From the NCBI GenBank assembly GCA_009924735.1, contig RFQZ01000023.1, positions 1 to 43,139 on the forward strand: a DNA stretch of 43,139 bases, given 5' to 3'. The notes beneath the pieces were generated by a model. That model worked only from the letters and a program-made list of their open reading frames with translations. It made no database searches and had not been told where the DNA came from. Both the position numbers and the translations under genes were made by a program. Source of the stretch: Flavobacteriia bacterium (GTDB lineage Bacteria; Bacteroidota; Bacteroidia; Flavobacteriales_D; Crocinitomicaceae). Of this stretch, positions 14,316 to 23,959 are shown piece by piece; position 1 is the stretch's first letter; each line of letters begins with the position of its first letter.

Positions 14316-15541
14316 GTGAGTTAATTCTAAAGAACTTACAAAAACAGGTTTCAATCAATGAATTGAAATTAAATGCGCTTCTAGAAATTACCACAGCAAT
14401 CAACACCAACGCTGACGTTGAAAAACTACTCGGCATCTATGCCTTCATCCTTAAAGAACAATTGCTCTTTCGAAAATTCGTGCTTTTTATTGACCAAGAA
14501 GGATGGAAATGCCTTCTAAAAATTGGGGTCAAAGGAAAAATCGAACCCGAACACCACCTTGAGCAACTGTTGCGTTTCAAAGAAATCACAGTGCTTGAAG
14601 ATTCCAACTCTACCCTTTTACGTGAATTCCATTCGGTCATTCCTGTACTTCACGGAGGAAAAGCCCTGGCATTTTTACTTCTGACAGAAATCCCGTCCAC
14701 ACACCAAGGCATCGAAACTTCAACCCATTTCGAATTCGCGCAGACCTTAACCAATGTGATTTCCGTGGCTATTGAAAATAAAAAACTGGTCAAAACCATT
14801 GTTGCCAAGGAGATGATCAACAAAGACCTAGAAGTTGCCTCGGAACTTCAAAAGTTACTTTTCCCTGCGGAGCTTCCTTCGAATCGCAAAATGGACATCA
14901 GTGCTAAATTCATTCCCAGACATGCCATAGGGGGCGATTATTACGATTTCATTCCTTTGGGGGATGACGAATACATTCTGTGCATTGCCGATGTTTCTGG
15001 GAAAGGGGTTGCCGCTGCCTTGCTCATGGCGAACTTTCAAGCAACCATTCGTACCCTGTTTCGCTACCAACGATTCGACCTTTCTTTCCTTATTGAAGAG
15101 CTGAATAAAAAAGTCATGTTAACCGCAAAAGGGGAAAAATTCATCACCTTTTTTATCGGTCATTACAACGCCTACAACCGCAAACTGAAATACATCAACG
15201 CTGGACACAACCAGCCCGTATTGCTGATGGGGAAAGAATACCTTTTGCTTCACGATGGATGCATTGGATTGGGCATGTTGGATGAATTGCCAAACATAAA
15301 AGTCGGACAAATAACATTGCCTCCAAAAAGCACCTTGGTTCTTTACACCGATGGGGTTGTTGAATTGGAAAATGAAAAAGGAGATTTCTTTGGGATTGAA
15401 GGATTGATCAAGAACATTCAGTCCTTTTCTTCTTTGAAAATGGAGGACATGAACAACATTCTTTTCTCAAAACTTGACGAATGGAAAGGGGATTTGCCGT
15501 ACAGCGATGATACAGCGATTTTGTGTTGTAAGATTTTCTAA
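14312..15541 (+). CDS. SpoIIE-type PP2C protein phosphatase with GAF-like domain
   Basis: A 409-residue cytoplasmic serine phosphatase of the RsbU/SpoIIE class, which usually acts in partner-switching control. An N-terminal helical and GAF-like sensor part (about 1-170) leads through a linker (EVASELQKLLFPAELP) to the phosphatase domain. Metal-binding motifs are visible: HAIGGDYYDF, CIADVSGKGVAAALLMA, LVLYTDGVVELEN and YSDDTAILC. It is translationally coupled to the LpxD-type gene upstream by an ATGA overlap, an unexplained pairing. No anti-sigma factor or STAS protein is in the window. Its 3' end overlaps the convergent PorV/PorU-like gene by 4 bases. Confidence 0.92.
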   Translation: MSELILKNLQKQVSINELKLNALLEITTAINTNADVEKLLGIYAFILKEQLLFRKFVLFIDQEGWKCLLKIGVKGKIEPEHHLEQLLRFKEITVLEDSNSTLLREFHSVIPVLHGGKALAFLLLTEIPSTHQGIETSTHFEFAQTLTNVISVAIENKKLVKTIVAKEMINKDLEVASELQKLLFPAELPSNRKMDISAKFIPRHAIGGDYYDFIPLGDDEYILCIADVSGKGVAAALLMANFQATIRTLFRYQRFDLSFLIEELNKKVMLTAKGEKFITFFIGHYNAYNRKLKYINAGHNQPVLLMGKEYLLLHDGCIGLGMLDELPNIKVGQITLPPKSTLVLYTDGVVELENEKGDFFGIEGLIKNIQSFSSLKMEDMNNILFSKLDEWKGDLPYSDDTAILCCKIF

Positions 15542-18500
15542 CGAATGATGTACATTTTTCCCAAACCTTTATGGAAATAAGCATCTGCGCCTGTCGACAA
15601 TTGTTTAAGCTCTGATCCGTTGGCTTGAACCTTCACCCGATATAAATACACCCCATTGGCCAATAAATCTCCGTATTCATCCCTGCCATCCCAAGCAAAT
15701 TCTGTGATGTTTCTGCCAATTCTTAACGGACCAAGTTCGTCTTCGGTAATTTCACGAACCACCTTTCCACTGATGTTCATGATTTGAATCTGCATTTGAT
15801 CTGGAATTTCGGACCCCGTCAACGTGAAAACAAATTGTGTTTTGGTAGAAAACGGATTGGGATAGTTCATGATTTGAGAAATACTTGAAACCAAACTCAC
15901 TTGAAAATTGATTTTATATTCGTAATCCCCAGAAAGGTTTCCAGAACGGTCTGCACCTTGAACCAGTAAAGTATAGGTACCTTCTTTGGCAAAAAGTGCA
16001 GGATAGATGATCTTAAACTTCTTGTTGCTAGCGTTGGCGGGTATCCATTGCATAATGGAATTACCTTGTCCGTCAATGAACGGGACCTTTTTTTGAATCC
16101 CGTCTGGATCGGTCACATATACTGCAAACAATGCCGTATCTGCGTCGCTGTTCATCACTAGGTAAGGATTTTCATCTTTTAAGGAAATGAGGATTTCACT
16201 TTCTGGAGATACAATGTCATTGTTAAGAATATGCTGCCCATCGAAGGTAACATCCAAGATTGGGTTCAACTCCTCTCCGCCGACAATGAATCCCAATTGA
16301 AGAATGTTATTTATGTGGGTTAATTCGGGCTGATCGGTTTGTGAAAGGGTTTGGTCCGTATAAGGATTCACTTCCACACGAAGCCAATTCAGTCCTTTCA
16401 AATTCAAGGTGGAGATGGTCAGGGTATCAAGTAAGTGCCCATTCGCCAGCAAAGGGGCTTGCCGCGGATATGCGATGGGGTGAACGACTTGATTTTCATC
16501 AATAATGGAATAGTTCACCAAGAGAGAATCCATGTTGTATTGGCTGATGTTTCGAATGTCTACAGAAAACAACAAGGGCTGTCCCTCTTGCACAGAATCG
16601 TTTTGCGCAGACCAAAATAGGGCTGTGGAAGGATCGATGGCAGCTTCCGGCAAAGGCGCAAAGACGACATGCCAAAAATCCAGCTGCGCCGGCGTTTGAT
16701 TGGAGGAGTCTTGGTAATAAGAATTTAGTTTAACAAATGGAAATAGGGAAGCGTCAATTAAATTGTTCAATTGAATGATTGAATCATGTGGCGTCATAAA
16801 GGTATCAATCACGTGGTCCAATGAGGCAAATTGATTGTAGACCTGAACCCGAAGCCGTGTAGAATCTCCTGGCAACGCCTCCAAGGGGTCGCGTTTCCAA
16901 AACAAAGATTGCCAATCGCTAACCGGACCAATCATTGGGGTGGTTTCAAACCCTGCCAATTGAGAACCAATCAATAAGGTATCGATGAAAAGGTCTTCAT
17001 TTCCATAGGTAAATTTCTCAACCACGAACGAAGGGTCTCCTTTTCGAGTGAGGAAAATAAAAGGTTTATTCACCCTTCCTGGCACAATACTATCCGAACC
17101 TAGGTTCGCAAAAGTTTGATACAATCCCGGATTAATGGAATTCCACCAATCGTAACGGGTGGTCATTGGCGAATACACCAGGATGTAATCCCCGTTTGAA
17201 ACAGCGTTTTGCACCATGTTTTGAAAGGCACTTAACTGCGTGGCATTGTCTTGATGAAAGGTGAAATATTTCATCGGTCTTGGCTTACACCCTGAGTTGT
17301 CGTTGGCATTTCCAAAATTATGGTTTGGGTTTACGACCGTTCCGTTGGGATAGGTATATCGTGTTTCCCAAGGAATCAGCGTGGCTTTATCCAAAATGGC
17401 AACGTGCAGTTTTGGGGTCATATTGCACACTTCATATTCCTGTTGTTCCCCGTTGATATACCAAGCATTGTCATAAATCTGAGGAGCTGTTGTCGCCGTT
17501 TTTACCAAACATGAAATCCCTTTTTGGATGGGCACAAACTGTCGTTGCAATTGGACCGTATTCATGTTAATCCCATTGAAGGAATTGTCTACAAATTGAA
17601 AGAAATCATCTTGCCCCCAACCTTCTTTACCCGGAATGTATTGAAAGGATCTTTTTTTCCACTGCGGTAAACCTGTATTCACACAAACCCTCCAATAATA
17701 CACCGTGCTGTCGGTAAAATGAACAGGCGCAGGCTGGTTAGTATTTACATCTGTCCATTGGTTCCAATTTACAGATTTGACACCTCCGGTGCCATTTACG
17801 ATGGCATACCTCAAAAAGGGACTGTTAAAAGTATGCGTTGTATCCATTTCAAAGCGATACCCATTCATGGCAGCCAATGGATTCAAGGTTGAGGCAAATA
17901 CGCGGAGTGTATCTTTTGGTACCACGGCAAAATCAATTGGCAGTATGGGTTCAATGCCATCAATGTCGATGTTAAAGGTTTTTGCCACTTGGTTGTTATT
18001 AATTTCATCATACACTTCTGCATGGTATGAAGGGATGTCTGCAGAGATTGTGAATTGATTTAATCCAATGCCTATTAACGGATAAAGGGGGATTTTCACC
18101 TGAATTTGTTTTTCATAATCCAATCCATTCACCGTGAAAACATAATTTGAATCAGCTGCAGACCCTGGGAAATTCCGCAAAATTTGCAATGCAAAATCAC
18201 CCGTAATGGATTGTCCAAGGTTGCGAAGTAAAACACTGATCTCAATTGAGTCGGTTGCCAAATCGATGTCATTGGGCCCGAAGGCGACGTGGTCAATGGT
18301 CAGTTCAATTTCTGGTTTGGTATGGGGATTTAACCGCAACATGGGGTCTCCATGTAGGGTCATTTGTGAAAACACGGACTCTTCGCTTAAGGGTTGGTTT
18401 GGATTCATCACAGAATCAATGGTATTTCGGATGTGCTCCCCAATGGTCCCGCCGTAATTGTGCGTACTGAATTGACGATAAAATTGATTGGAGTAGTCGT

Positions 18501-21405
18501 TGAGTGCACCTGAGAAACCGTAGTTGATTGTCCCTAAATATGCAATTACCCCTGCGTTTGGTGCGAGTACAAATTCCTCCGATTTGGTAGGCACGCTGTA
18601 AAAGATGTTCCCATTGTAACATGAATTCGCGATCAGCAATGGATATTTCCCTTGATTCCCCCAATACTGCGGTTCATCTATGTTGATGTCAAATCCGCTT
18701 TGTGACGAGGTAGCATGCCCAAAAAAGTTCATAACGGTAACTCCTGATGCTATGCGGTCGGCTATTGCTTGCACCTGCACTGGTGTCAGCGGATTCCCGG
18801 ATTGTTTTACAATGGTGGTTGTTTCACCCGCAAAATAATCGTCTTCTGCGATGGCCGCCATACCATTCAGATAGGTTTGAAAAATATATTGCTCGTTGGC
18901 ATTTCCACCGCCTGCGAAATGTAGGATTTGTTTTTGCCAGTCTTTTTGTTCGGAATTGTACATCGATAAAGAATCTTGCGCCAACTCAAATGCCTGCACT
19001 TTCTGCAAGTAAACCTGTAATTCTGCTAAGTTATTCACTGAAATTCTTCCCGTTGGGATCAGCGGAGTCCATTTATTGGTTCCGGGTAAATTGGAGGTCA
19101 TGTTTTGATCACTCGAGGGCTGACCAAAGGAAGGAACCAAAGACATGGCATAGTTAATTGTATTGTTTCTGGTCCCAGGTCCTGTCGCAAGGGTGGTTGA
19201 AACATTCGCCTCCCGAATGGCTTTCCCAATCAAAAACAACCCTATGGGTTTTTGTTGACTTATTGTATGCATGAAATGGGCATACCTTCGGATGCCATTT
19301 ACGTGTTTGCGAATTCCTCCGCCAAACTGATCAAACAACTCATCCACAGAGGATAAAATCACATTGTAATCCCCACCAGAAGGGTTGCTTCGGTAATTCG
19401 CATAATCAATTACACCTGATTCTAACGATTTTGGGTAGACAAACAAAAGGGCTTTTTCCAAGTTGGGAACATTTGCGAAATTTGTAAAATAACCTGATTG
19501 ATTTACCGGTGTCAATTGAACTACACTCGCTATTGTACTTGCTGCTTGTACGACAATTTTCTGCGTCGCATAATTTGGGTCATTTGGAATTAACGCTTTA
19601 TAACTCACTCCACTTTGCACTACGGGAATTTTTTTCGGAGTGGTCCCAAAAACAAACATCATAGGAGAAGTGAGGTTTGCATTTAACAAGGACAGGTGTA
19701 CCTTGGGTTGATTTAACGCATTGTTCACACGAAATTCGGTTTTATTGGCACCCCCGAGCGACATCGTCCTGGGATAAACAAAAGACCAAAAATTGATGCT
19801 TTGATAATCCGAAGCCACACCCAAATCCCCTAAAATATTCACTTTGAAATTGGTGGCACCACTGGCAGGTAACCAACTTACGGGAAATTGTTTCTGCACA
19901 GCCACCGATGTATACCCCGTAAAAATCGTATCCAATAAAACTTGGTTGGTGACCCCAAGCGTGTGCTGGTTGTGGTGATTTCCTGGACCGGTATGGTATG
20001 CATTTGACCCCCCTACAACAACCGACCTGAATTGAACCAGCGGGGCATCTACCCCTGAATAAAGGTTATCCAAGGTTGTGGACGAATAGTTCCAGGTGTA
20101 GCCACTTGCGCCGTTTTGCATGGTACTTCCCCAACCTTCCCCAGGAACAAAAAAAGAACTTGCTGCCTGACTTGAGGTTTCGCCCTCATTGTAAGCCTGG
20201 CTATTCACTTGGGATTTTTCAAACAACAGATAATTGGCAGGTTGATAGGAAATAAAATCGATGTCACTTTCATCTGTAAATCGCAAACCGGTAGCATTGG
20301 CATTCCATGTAAAAAAGTAACGCAGGGTATCGTTGTAAAGGCTGTATTTAGGATTTCCCATCCAAGCAGGGTCGTCATACAAAGTGGAATCCAGCCAACC
20401 ATCGTTACGTTCTGCATAGAAAAAAATAAACTCGTTAGAGTCCAGAACATTATTGCCATTGTCTTGAATGTAGAGAGGCTGTTCCTTTTCCTTCCATCTT
20501 TGGATGGAGGAAACCCCTCCTCGCAACCTTACAATGTCTTTGTACCCAAATTGTACGCCGAGGTGAGGGTCGATGGAAATGGGATTCAGGCTTATGGCAA
20601 CGTTTCTTTTCCCATCGGTTGTGAAATCAAAATCCATTTCGGTCATAAAGGAAAATCCTTTTTCTGCCTTCCCTAGGGCATGGTTGTAGGCAATTCCTCC
20701 GATAAATCTTGGCAAGGACAACTCCAATCCATTTGCCGGCAGGTCGTTGCCCGTGGTTAAAAAAACTTGTTGCATTTCTGGTGAAAGGTTAAAAATCCAC
20801 GCGTTGAACGTTGAGGTTACATCACGGGCCATGAGCCCGAAATTCCAATGCTCGTTGGGGGAATACTTAACACCTGCATCCAGTCCAAAACCCCAAGATT
20901 TTGCGAAATCTCCCACGCGTCTGTGAATGATTTTAGCTGTCCCTCCAACCGAAAGTCCGACCGGTTTTAATTTCTTGGCAAAAGAACCCATAAACGCATA
21001 ATCCCCAGCTGAGAAGGTGGTGATTTTATCGTAGTCTATACGCCCGTCATTGTCAATCAATTGCGTGGTATTAGGGATGTCGTCTACCCCGAAGCGTAGG
21101 AAGGTAAAACCAATTACGCCTTTTTCTCCGAGGGAATGCGCGACACCAATGTGGTCGTATTTGGCAATTCCCGCAAAATACTCTGAATGCATGGCCGTAA
21201 CTTGAAGCCACTGGTTAACAGATGTCAATCCCGCAGGATTCCAATAGGCTGCACCAACATCGTTTGTCGAAGCAACGACTGCATTTCCCATGGAAAAGGC
21301 ATCTGCCCCTACCCCAAGGTGTAGGAATTCATTTGAATATTTCGGGGCTTGGGAAAAGGTGAAAACGGAAAGACCAGTGAAAAGAATCGCAAAAAGGTTT
21401 CTCAT
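15538..21405 (-). CDS. PorV-like barrel fused to PorU2-type C25 peptidase (type IX secretion)
   Basis: One open frame of 1955 residues from the ATG at 21405 (upstream ATGs at 21462 and others are possible). After a signal peptide (MRNLFAILFTGLSVFTFSQ) comes a PorV/PorQ-like outer-membrane barrel: NEFLHLGVGADAFSMGNA, AAYWNPAGLTS, up to YKDIVRLRGGVSS (nt about 20,500). Within a few residues the text changes to PorU2-type sequence (LYIQDNGNN, DSNEFIFFYAERNDGW). The C25 cysteine-peptidase domain has its His in FFGHATSS (nt 18715-18717) and Cys in ANSCYNG (nt 18619-18621). Ig-like regions and a FlgD-like domain (NYPNPF, FAWDGRDEYGDLLANGVYLYRV) close it. In type IX secretion PorU attaches cargo together with PorV. 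The barrel seems to lack its last strands and PorU2 its first part, so this may be a true fusion, a deletion, or an assembly fault. Confidence 0.85.
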   Translation of the reverse strand: MRNLFAILFTGLSVFTFSQAPKYSNEFLHLGVGADAFSMGNAVVASTNDVGAAYWNPAGLTSVNQWLQVTAMHSEYFAGIAKYDHIGVAHSLGEKGVIGFTFLRFGVDDIPNTTQLIDNDGRIDYDKITTFSAGDYAFMGSFAKKLKPVGLSVGGTAKIIHRRVGDFAKSWGFGLDAGVKYSPNEHWNFGLMARDVTSTFNAWIFNLSPEMQQVFLTTGNDLPANGLELSLPRFIGGIAYNHALGKAEKGFSFMTEMDFDFTTDGKRNVAISLNPISIDPHLGVQFGYKDIVRLRGGVSSIQRWKEKEQPLYIQDNGNNVLDSNEFIFFYAERNDGWLDSTLYDDPAWMGNPKYSLYNDTLRYFFTWNANATGLRFTDESDIDFISYQPANYLLFEKSQVNSQAYNEGETSSQAASSFFVPGEGWGSTMQNGASGYTWNYSSTTLDNLYSGVDAPLVQFRSVVVGGSNAYHTGPGNHHNQHTLGVTNQVLLDTIFTGYTSVAVQKQFPVSWLPASGATNFKVNILGDLGVASDYQSINFWSFVYPRTMSLGGANKTEFRVNNALNQPKVHLSLLNANLTSPMMFVFGTTPKKIPVVQSGVSYKALIPNDPNYATQKIVVQAASTIASVVQLTPVNQSGYFTNFANVPNLEKALLFVYPKSLESGVIDYANYRSNPSGGDYNVILSSVDELFDQFGGGIRKHVNGIRRYAHFMHTISQQKPIGLFLIGKAIREANVSTTLATGPGTRNNTINYAMSLVPSFGQPSSDQNMTSNLPGTNKWTPLIPTGRISVNNLAELQVYLQKVQAFELAQDSLSMYNSEQKDWQKQILHFAGGGNANEQYIFQTYLNGMAAIAEDDYFAGETTTIVKQSGNPLTPVQVQAIADRIASGVTVMNFFGHATSSQSGFDINIDEPQYWGNQGKYPLLIANSCYNGNIFYSVPTKSEEFVLAPNAGVIAYLGTINYGFSGALNDYSNQFYRQFSTHNYGGTIGEHIRNTIDSVMNPNQPLSEESVFSQMTLHGDPMLRLNPHTKPEIELTIDHVAFGPNDIDLATDSIEISVLLRNLGQSITGDFALQILRNFPGSAADSNYVFTVNGLDYEKQIQVKIPLYPLIGIGLNQFTISADIPSYHAEVYDEINNNQVAKTFNIDIDGIEPILPIDFAVVPKDTLRVFASTLNPLAAMNGYRFEMDTTHTFNSPFLRYAIVNGTGGVKSVNWNQWTDVNTNQPAPVHFTDSTVYYWRVCVNTGLPQWKKRSFQYIPGKEGWGQDDFFQFVDNSFNGINMNTVQLQRQFVPIQKGISCLVKTATTAPQIYDNAWYINGEQQEYEVCNMTPKLHVAILDKATLIPWETRYTYPNGTVVNPNHNFGNANDNSGCKPRPMKYFTFHQDNATQLSAFQNMVQNAVSNGDYILVYSPMTTRYDWWNSINPGLYQTFANLGSDSIVPGRVNKPFIFLTRKGDPSFVVEKFTYGNEDLFIDTLLIGSQLAGFETTPMIGPVSDWQSLFWKRDPLEALPGDSTRLRVQVYNQFASLDHVIDTFMTPHDSIIQLNNLIDASLFPFVKLNSYYQDSSNQTPAQLDFWHVVFAPLPEAAIDPSTALFWSAQNDSVQEGQPLLFSVDIRNISQYNMDSLLVNYSIIDENQVVHPIAYPRQAPLLANGHLLDTLTISTLNLKGLNWLRVEVNPYTDQTLSQTDQPELTHINNILQLGFIVGGEELNPILDVTFDGQHILNNDIVSPESEILISLKDENPYLVMNSDADTALFAVYVTDPDGIQKKVPFIDGQGNSIMQWIPANASNKKFKIIYPALFAKEGTYTLLVQGADRSGNLSGDYEYKINFQVSLVSSISQIMNYPNPFSTKTQFVFTLTGSEIPDQMQIQIMNISGKVVREITEDELGPLRIGRNITEFAWDGRDEYGDLLANGVYLYRVKVQANGSELKQLSTGADAYFHKGLGKMYIIR

Positions 21406-21534
21406 TGTAAATTTTTGAGCCACTAAACCCATATTTCTCATTAATATTTTAGTTGCGACCATTTTTATTTCGAAGCATAAATATAAAGTATTTTGCTGTA
21501 AATTCGCCAACCTTCGAATCTATTTAGGTAAGTT

Positions 21535-22281
21535 ATGTTCAATCTCCCAAACTTAATTACTTCCGGAAATTTTCTCTGCGGCATATTGAGCATCCTTTGC
21601 GCTTCTTCAGGACAAATGGAGATTGCCATCGCTTTATTGTTCATTGCTTTGGTGTTGGATTTCGCCGATGGATTTGTGGCAAGAAAACTTAACATGACTA
21701 CTGAATTTGGAAAACAATTGGATTCGTTGGCAGACATTGTGTCCTTCGGTGTGGCGCCTGGCGTATTGATGTTTATTACCATTCGATGGAGCCAACATGA
21801 TGCGAATGTGCTTTTCCGCGACCTAGCCGACGCATCCCAATGGTATGCATTTGCAGCGATGAGCATTCCTTTTTTCTCCCTTTTCAGGTTGGCGAAATTC
21901 AACCTTGACCTACGTCAAACCGATAAATTCATCGGAATCCCTACCCCTCTTAACACCTTGTTTTTTCTCTTTTTTCCTTTGTATTCCGTAACCCTTTCTC
22001 CCGAAATGGCTGATGCATCGCCTTGGTTTTTAAATCCCGTGTTTATGGCATCCCTTTCCCTGTTTTTTCCCCTGCTATTAATTGCAAACATCCCCCTGAT
22101 TGCCCTTAAGTTTTCACACTTTGCGTGGAAAGGAAATCAGTTCAGGTATGCATTGTTGGCGATTTCGTTGATAACAATCTTGTTTTTACAGATGTACGCG
22201 TTGCCAATAATTGTACTTTTGTACTTGTTATTATCCTTCATTGATCATTTTATTACGAAAAATCATGAAATTCAAAGCTGA
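21535..22281 (+). CDS. pssA: CDP-diacylglycerol-serine O-phosphatidyltransferase
   Basis: Inner-membrane enzyme that joins CDP-diacylglycerol and serine to make phosphatidylserine, the precursor of phosphatidylethanolamine. The CDP-alcohol phosphotransferase motif D-x2-DG-x2-AR-x8-G-x3-D-x3-D is complete at about residues 42-64 (DFADGFVARKLN, GKQLDSLAD). The protein has 248 residues, with hydrophobic segments on both sides of the motif and several near the C-terminus, fitting six or so membrane spans. It is divergent from the PorV/PorU-like gene. Its last 17 bases overlap purS, so the two are probably translated from one mRNA. Confidence 0.95.
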   Translation: MFNLPNLITSGNFLCGILSILCASSGQMEIAIALLFIALVLDFADGFVARKLNMTTEFGKQLDSLADIVSFGVAPGVLMFITIRWSQHDANVLFRDLADASQWYAFAAMSIPFFSLFRLAKFNLDLRQTDKFIGIPTPLNTLFFLFFPLYSVTLSPEMADASPWFLNPVFMASLSLFFPLLLIANIPLIALKFSHFAWKGNQFRYALLAISLITILFLQMYALPIIVLLYLLLSFIDHFITKNHEIQS

Positions 22282-22516
22282 AATTGATGTGATGCCCATG
22301 GAGGCACTCTTAGACCCCCAAGGAAAAGCAGTAACCCTTGCCATGTCCACCATTGGACTTTCCGAAATTCAAGGCGTGCGCATTGGCCGTCACATTCGCT
22401 TGTTTGTTGAGGCAGACTCAATGGAAAACGCCACACAAAAAGTAGATCAAGCTTGCAAACAAATGTTGGCAAATCAAATCATGGAATCCTACGAATTTTC
22501 TATCGAAGTAGCCTAA
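22265..22516 (+). CDS. purS: PurS subunit of phosphoribosylformylglycinamidine synthase
   Basis: An 83-residue PurS, the small scaffold subunit that with PurL and PurQ makes formylglycinamidine ribotide in purine synthesis. Family marks are MKFKAEIDVMPMEALLDPQGKA, LSEIQGVRIGRHI and the VDQACKQMLANQIMESYEF end. The start is the ATG at 22265; an upstream ATG at 22211 in the same frame would put 18 unrelated residues in front. It overlaps pssA by 17 bases. purL and purQ are not in the window, so this is the multi-subunit type split over the genome. Confidence 0.92.
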   Translation: MKFKAEIDVMPMEALLDPQGKAVTLAMSTIGLSEIQGVRIGRHIRLFVEADSMENATQKVDQACKQMLANQIMESYEFSIEVA

Positions 22517-22522
22517 GCCTTG

Positions 22523-23917
22523 ATGCCTGGATTTCAGTCTTTCAATTGCCGTAGCGGCAAGTCCAACCCAACACTTTATCATTCAGATTCCTTAGCATCC
22601 CTAGACCGCTGCTTAACCTCTTCAGTGGAAGCTCACGAATCAGGCGCATTGAAAGACAATCAAACGCGAATTCAATTGCTTCAGACCATCCTCTCCCATG
22701 CAATGGCGAAAAAGGAGGTCATTGCCAAAAATTATTGTGAGGAAAGCAGCCTCGACCTGGTTCGTTTTGAAGTGGAATTCGAAAGGTGCCTTGAACAAAT
22801 TTCCCATTTTATTCAAAGTTTATTGCATTCTGAGCCATCGATTGACCTTTTATCGGACCGTAGAATTGAAAAACGCAGCATCGCAATGGGTCCCGTCGCT
22901 GTGTTTGGCGCATCAAACTTTCCCCTTGCTTATGCTACCCTCGGTGGTGATGTGATGGGCGCACTTGCGGCAGGATGCCCTGTAATTGTCAAAGGACACC
23001 CATACCACCCAGGAACCAGCCTGCTTTGTGCCGAAGTTATTCACGACGCAGCTTCAGCATTGCACCTCCCGCAAGGTGTCTTTGGCCACGTTTTAGACGA
23101 TGGTTTCAGCTTGGCAGAATCCCTTGTGTCAGACCCGAGGATCAAAGCGGTTGGATTTACCGGGAGTTTTAAAGGGGGCATGGCACTGTTTCGCTTGGCA
23201 CAACAAAGAGAGGAACCCATTCCTTTCTTCGCAGAAATGGGGAGTTTGAACCCCGTCATTATACATCCCAGTGTTTCGGGACTTGAAAAACATGTAAAAA
23301 ATTTGGCATTGGCCGTTGCAAACGAAGCAGGACAATACTGCACGAAACCTGGTTTGGTGTTTTGCCCTGAAGAAATATGGGACGAAGCACTCGGTATGTT
23401 TAGCACATTTCTGAAAGGTATAGAACCACACCCCATGTTACATCCTGCCATCCATTCAAATTACGTTGGACATCTGGCACGGTTAAAAAAACTTGCAAAC
23501 GTATCCTATGAAGCTGAAATCTTGCCAGACCATTTTGGTCAAAAGGCATTTTTATCCTTAAACATCGAAGAATTTGTCGCAAACCCAACTTTTTCAGAAG
23601 AAGTTTTTGGTCCTTTTTGCATTTGGGTGCGCTACACATCCGAAGAAAGTTTGCAGGGAGCTTACAAGAAATTGAAAGGTCAACTTACGACAACTTTTTT
23701 AGGGGCTGAAGATTCTCTGTCTCCCCAATGGCGAAACCAACTTGAGAACCACTGCGGAAGACTGGTTTTTAATGGGGTACCCACGGGGGTTAAAATCGTG
23801 AAATCCATGCACCATGGAGGACCTTTTCCATCTACCACAGACCCAAGATTTTCGGCTGTCGGAATGGATTCTATGAAAAGATTTCAACGAAACATTGCCG
23901 TACAAAACACTTTGTAG
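22523..23917 (+). CDS. NAD(P)-dependent aldehyde dehydrogenase
   Basis: A 464-residue aldehyde dehydrogenase that oxidises an aldehyde to its acid. The cofactor domain shows FGASNFPLAYATLGGD and AVGFTGSFKGG; AEMGSLNP holds the general-base Glu and GQYCTKPG the catalytic Cys (residue 273). The sequence type resembles alpha-ketoglutaric semialdehyde (2,5-dioxovalerate) dehydrogenases, which end with a similar VPTGV and MHHGGPFPSTTDPR region. No sugar-acid or hydroxyproline genes are adjacent, so the substrate is unproven. An in-frame TTG sits one codon before the ATG. It follows purS by 6 bases. Confidence 0.9.
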   Translation: MPGFQSFNCRSGKSNPTLYHSDSLASLDRCLTSSVEAHESGALKDNQTRIQLLQTILSHAMAKKEVIAKNYCEESSLDLVRFEVEFERCLEQISHFIQSLLHSEPSIDLLSDRRIEKRSIAMGPVAVFGASNFPLAYATLGGDVMGALAAGCPVIVKGHPYHPGTSLLCAEVIHDAASALHLPQGVFGHVLDDGFSLAESLVSDPRIKAVGFTGSFKGGMALFRLAQQREEPIPFFAEMGSLNPVIIHPSVSGLEKHVKNLALAVANEAGQYCTKPGLVFCPEEIWDEALGMFSTFLKGIEPHPMLHPAIHSNYVGHLARLKKLANVSYEAEILPDHFGQKAFLSLNIEEFVANPTFSEEVFGPFCIWVRYTSEESLQGAYKKLKGQLTTTFLGAEDSLSPQWRNQLENHCGRLVFNGVPTGVKIVKSMHHGGPFPSTTDPRFSAVGMDSMKRFQRNIAVQNTL

Positions 23918-23940
23918 TACCATATTTTTTCCTACTTTTG
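23911..23940 (+). promoter_or_regulatory. Promoter of the coiled-coil protein gene
   Basis: TTTG (23911-23914), 18-bp spacer, TACTTTTG (23933-23940), 19 bases before the ATG at 23960. The -33 box lies inside the last codons of the aldehyde dehydrogenase gene. Confidence 0.7.
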
Positions 23941-23959
23941 TTATATAAAATCACGAAAA

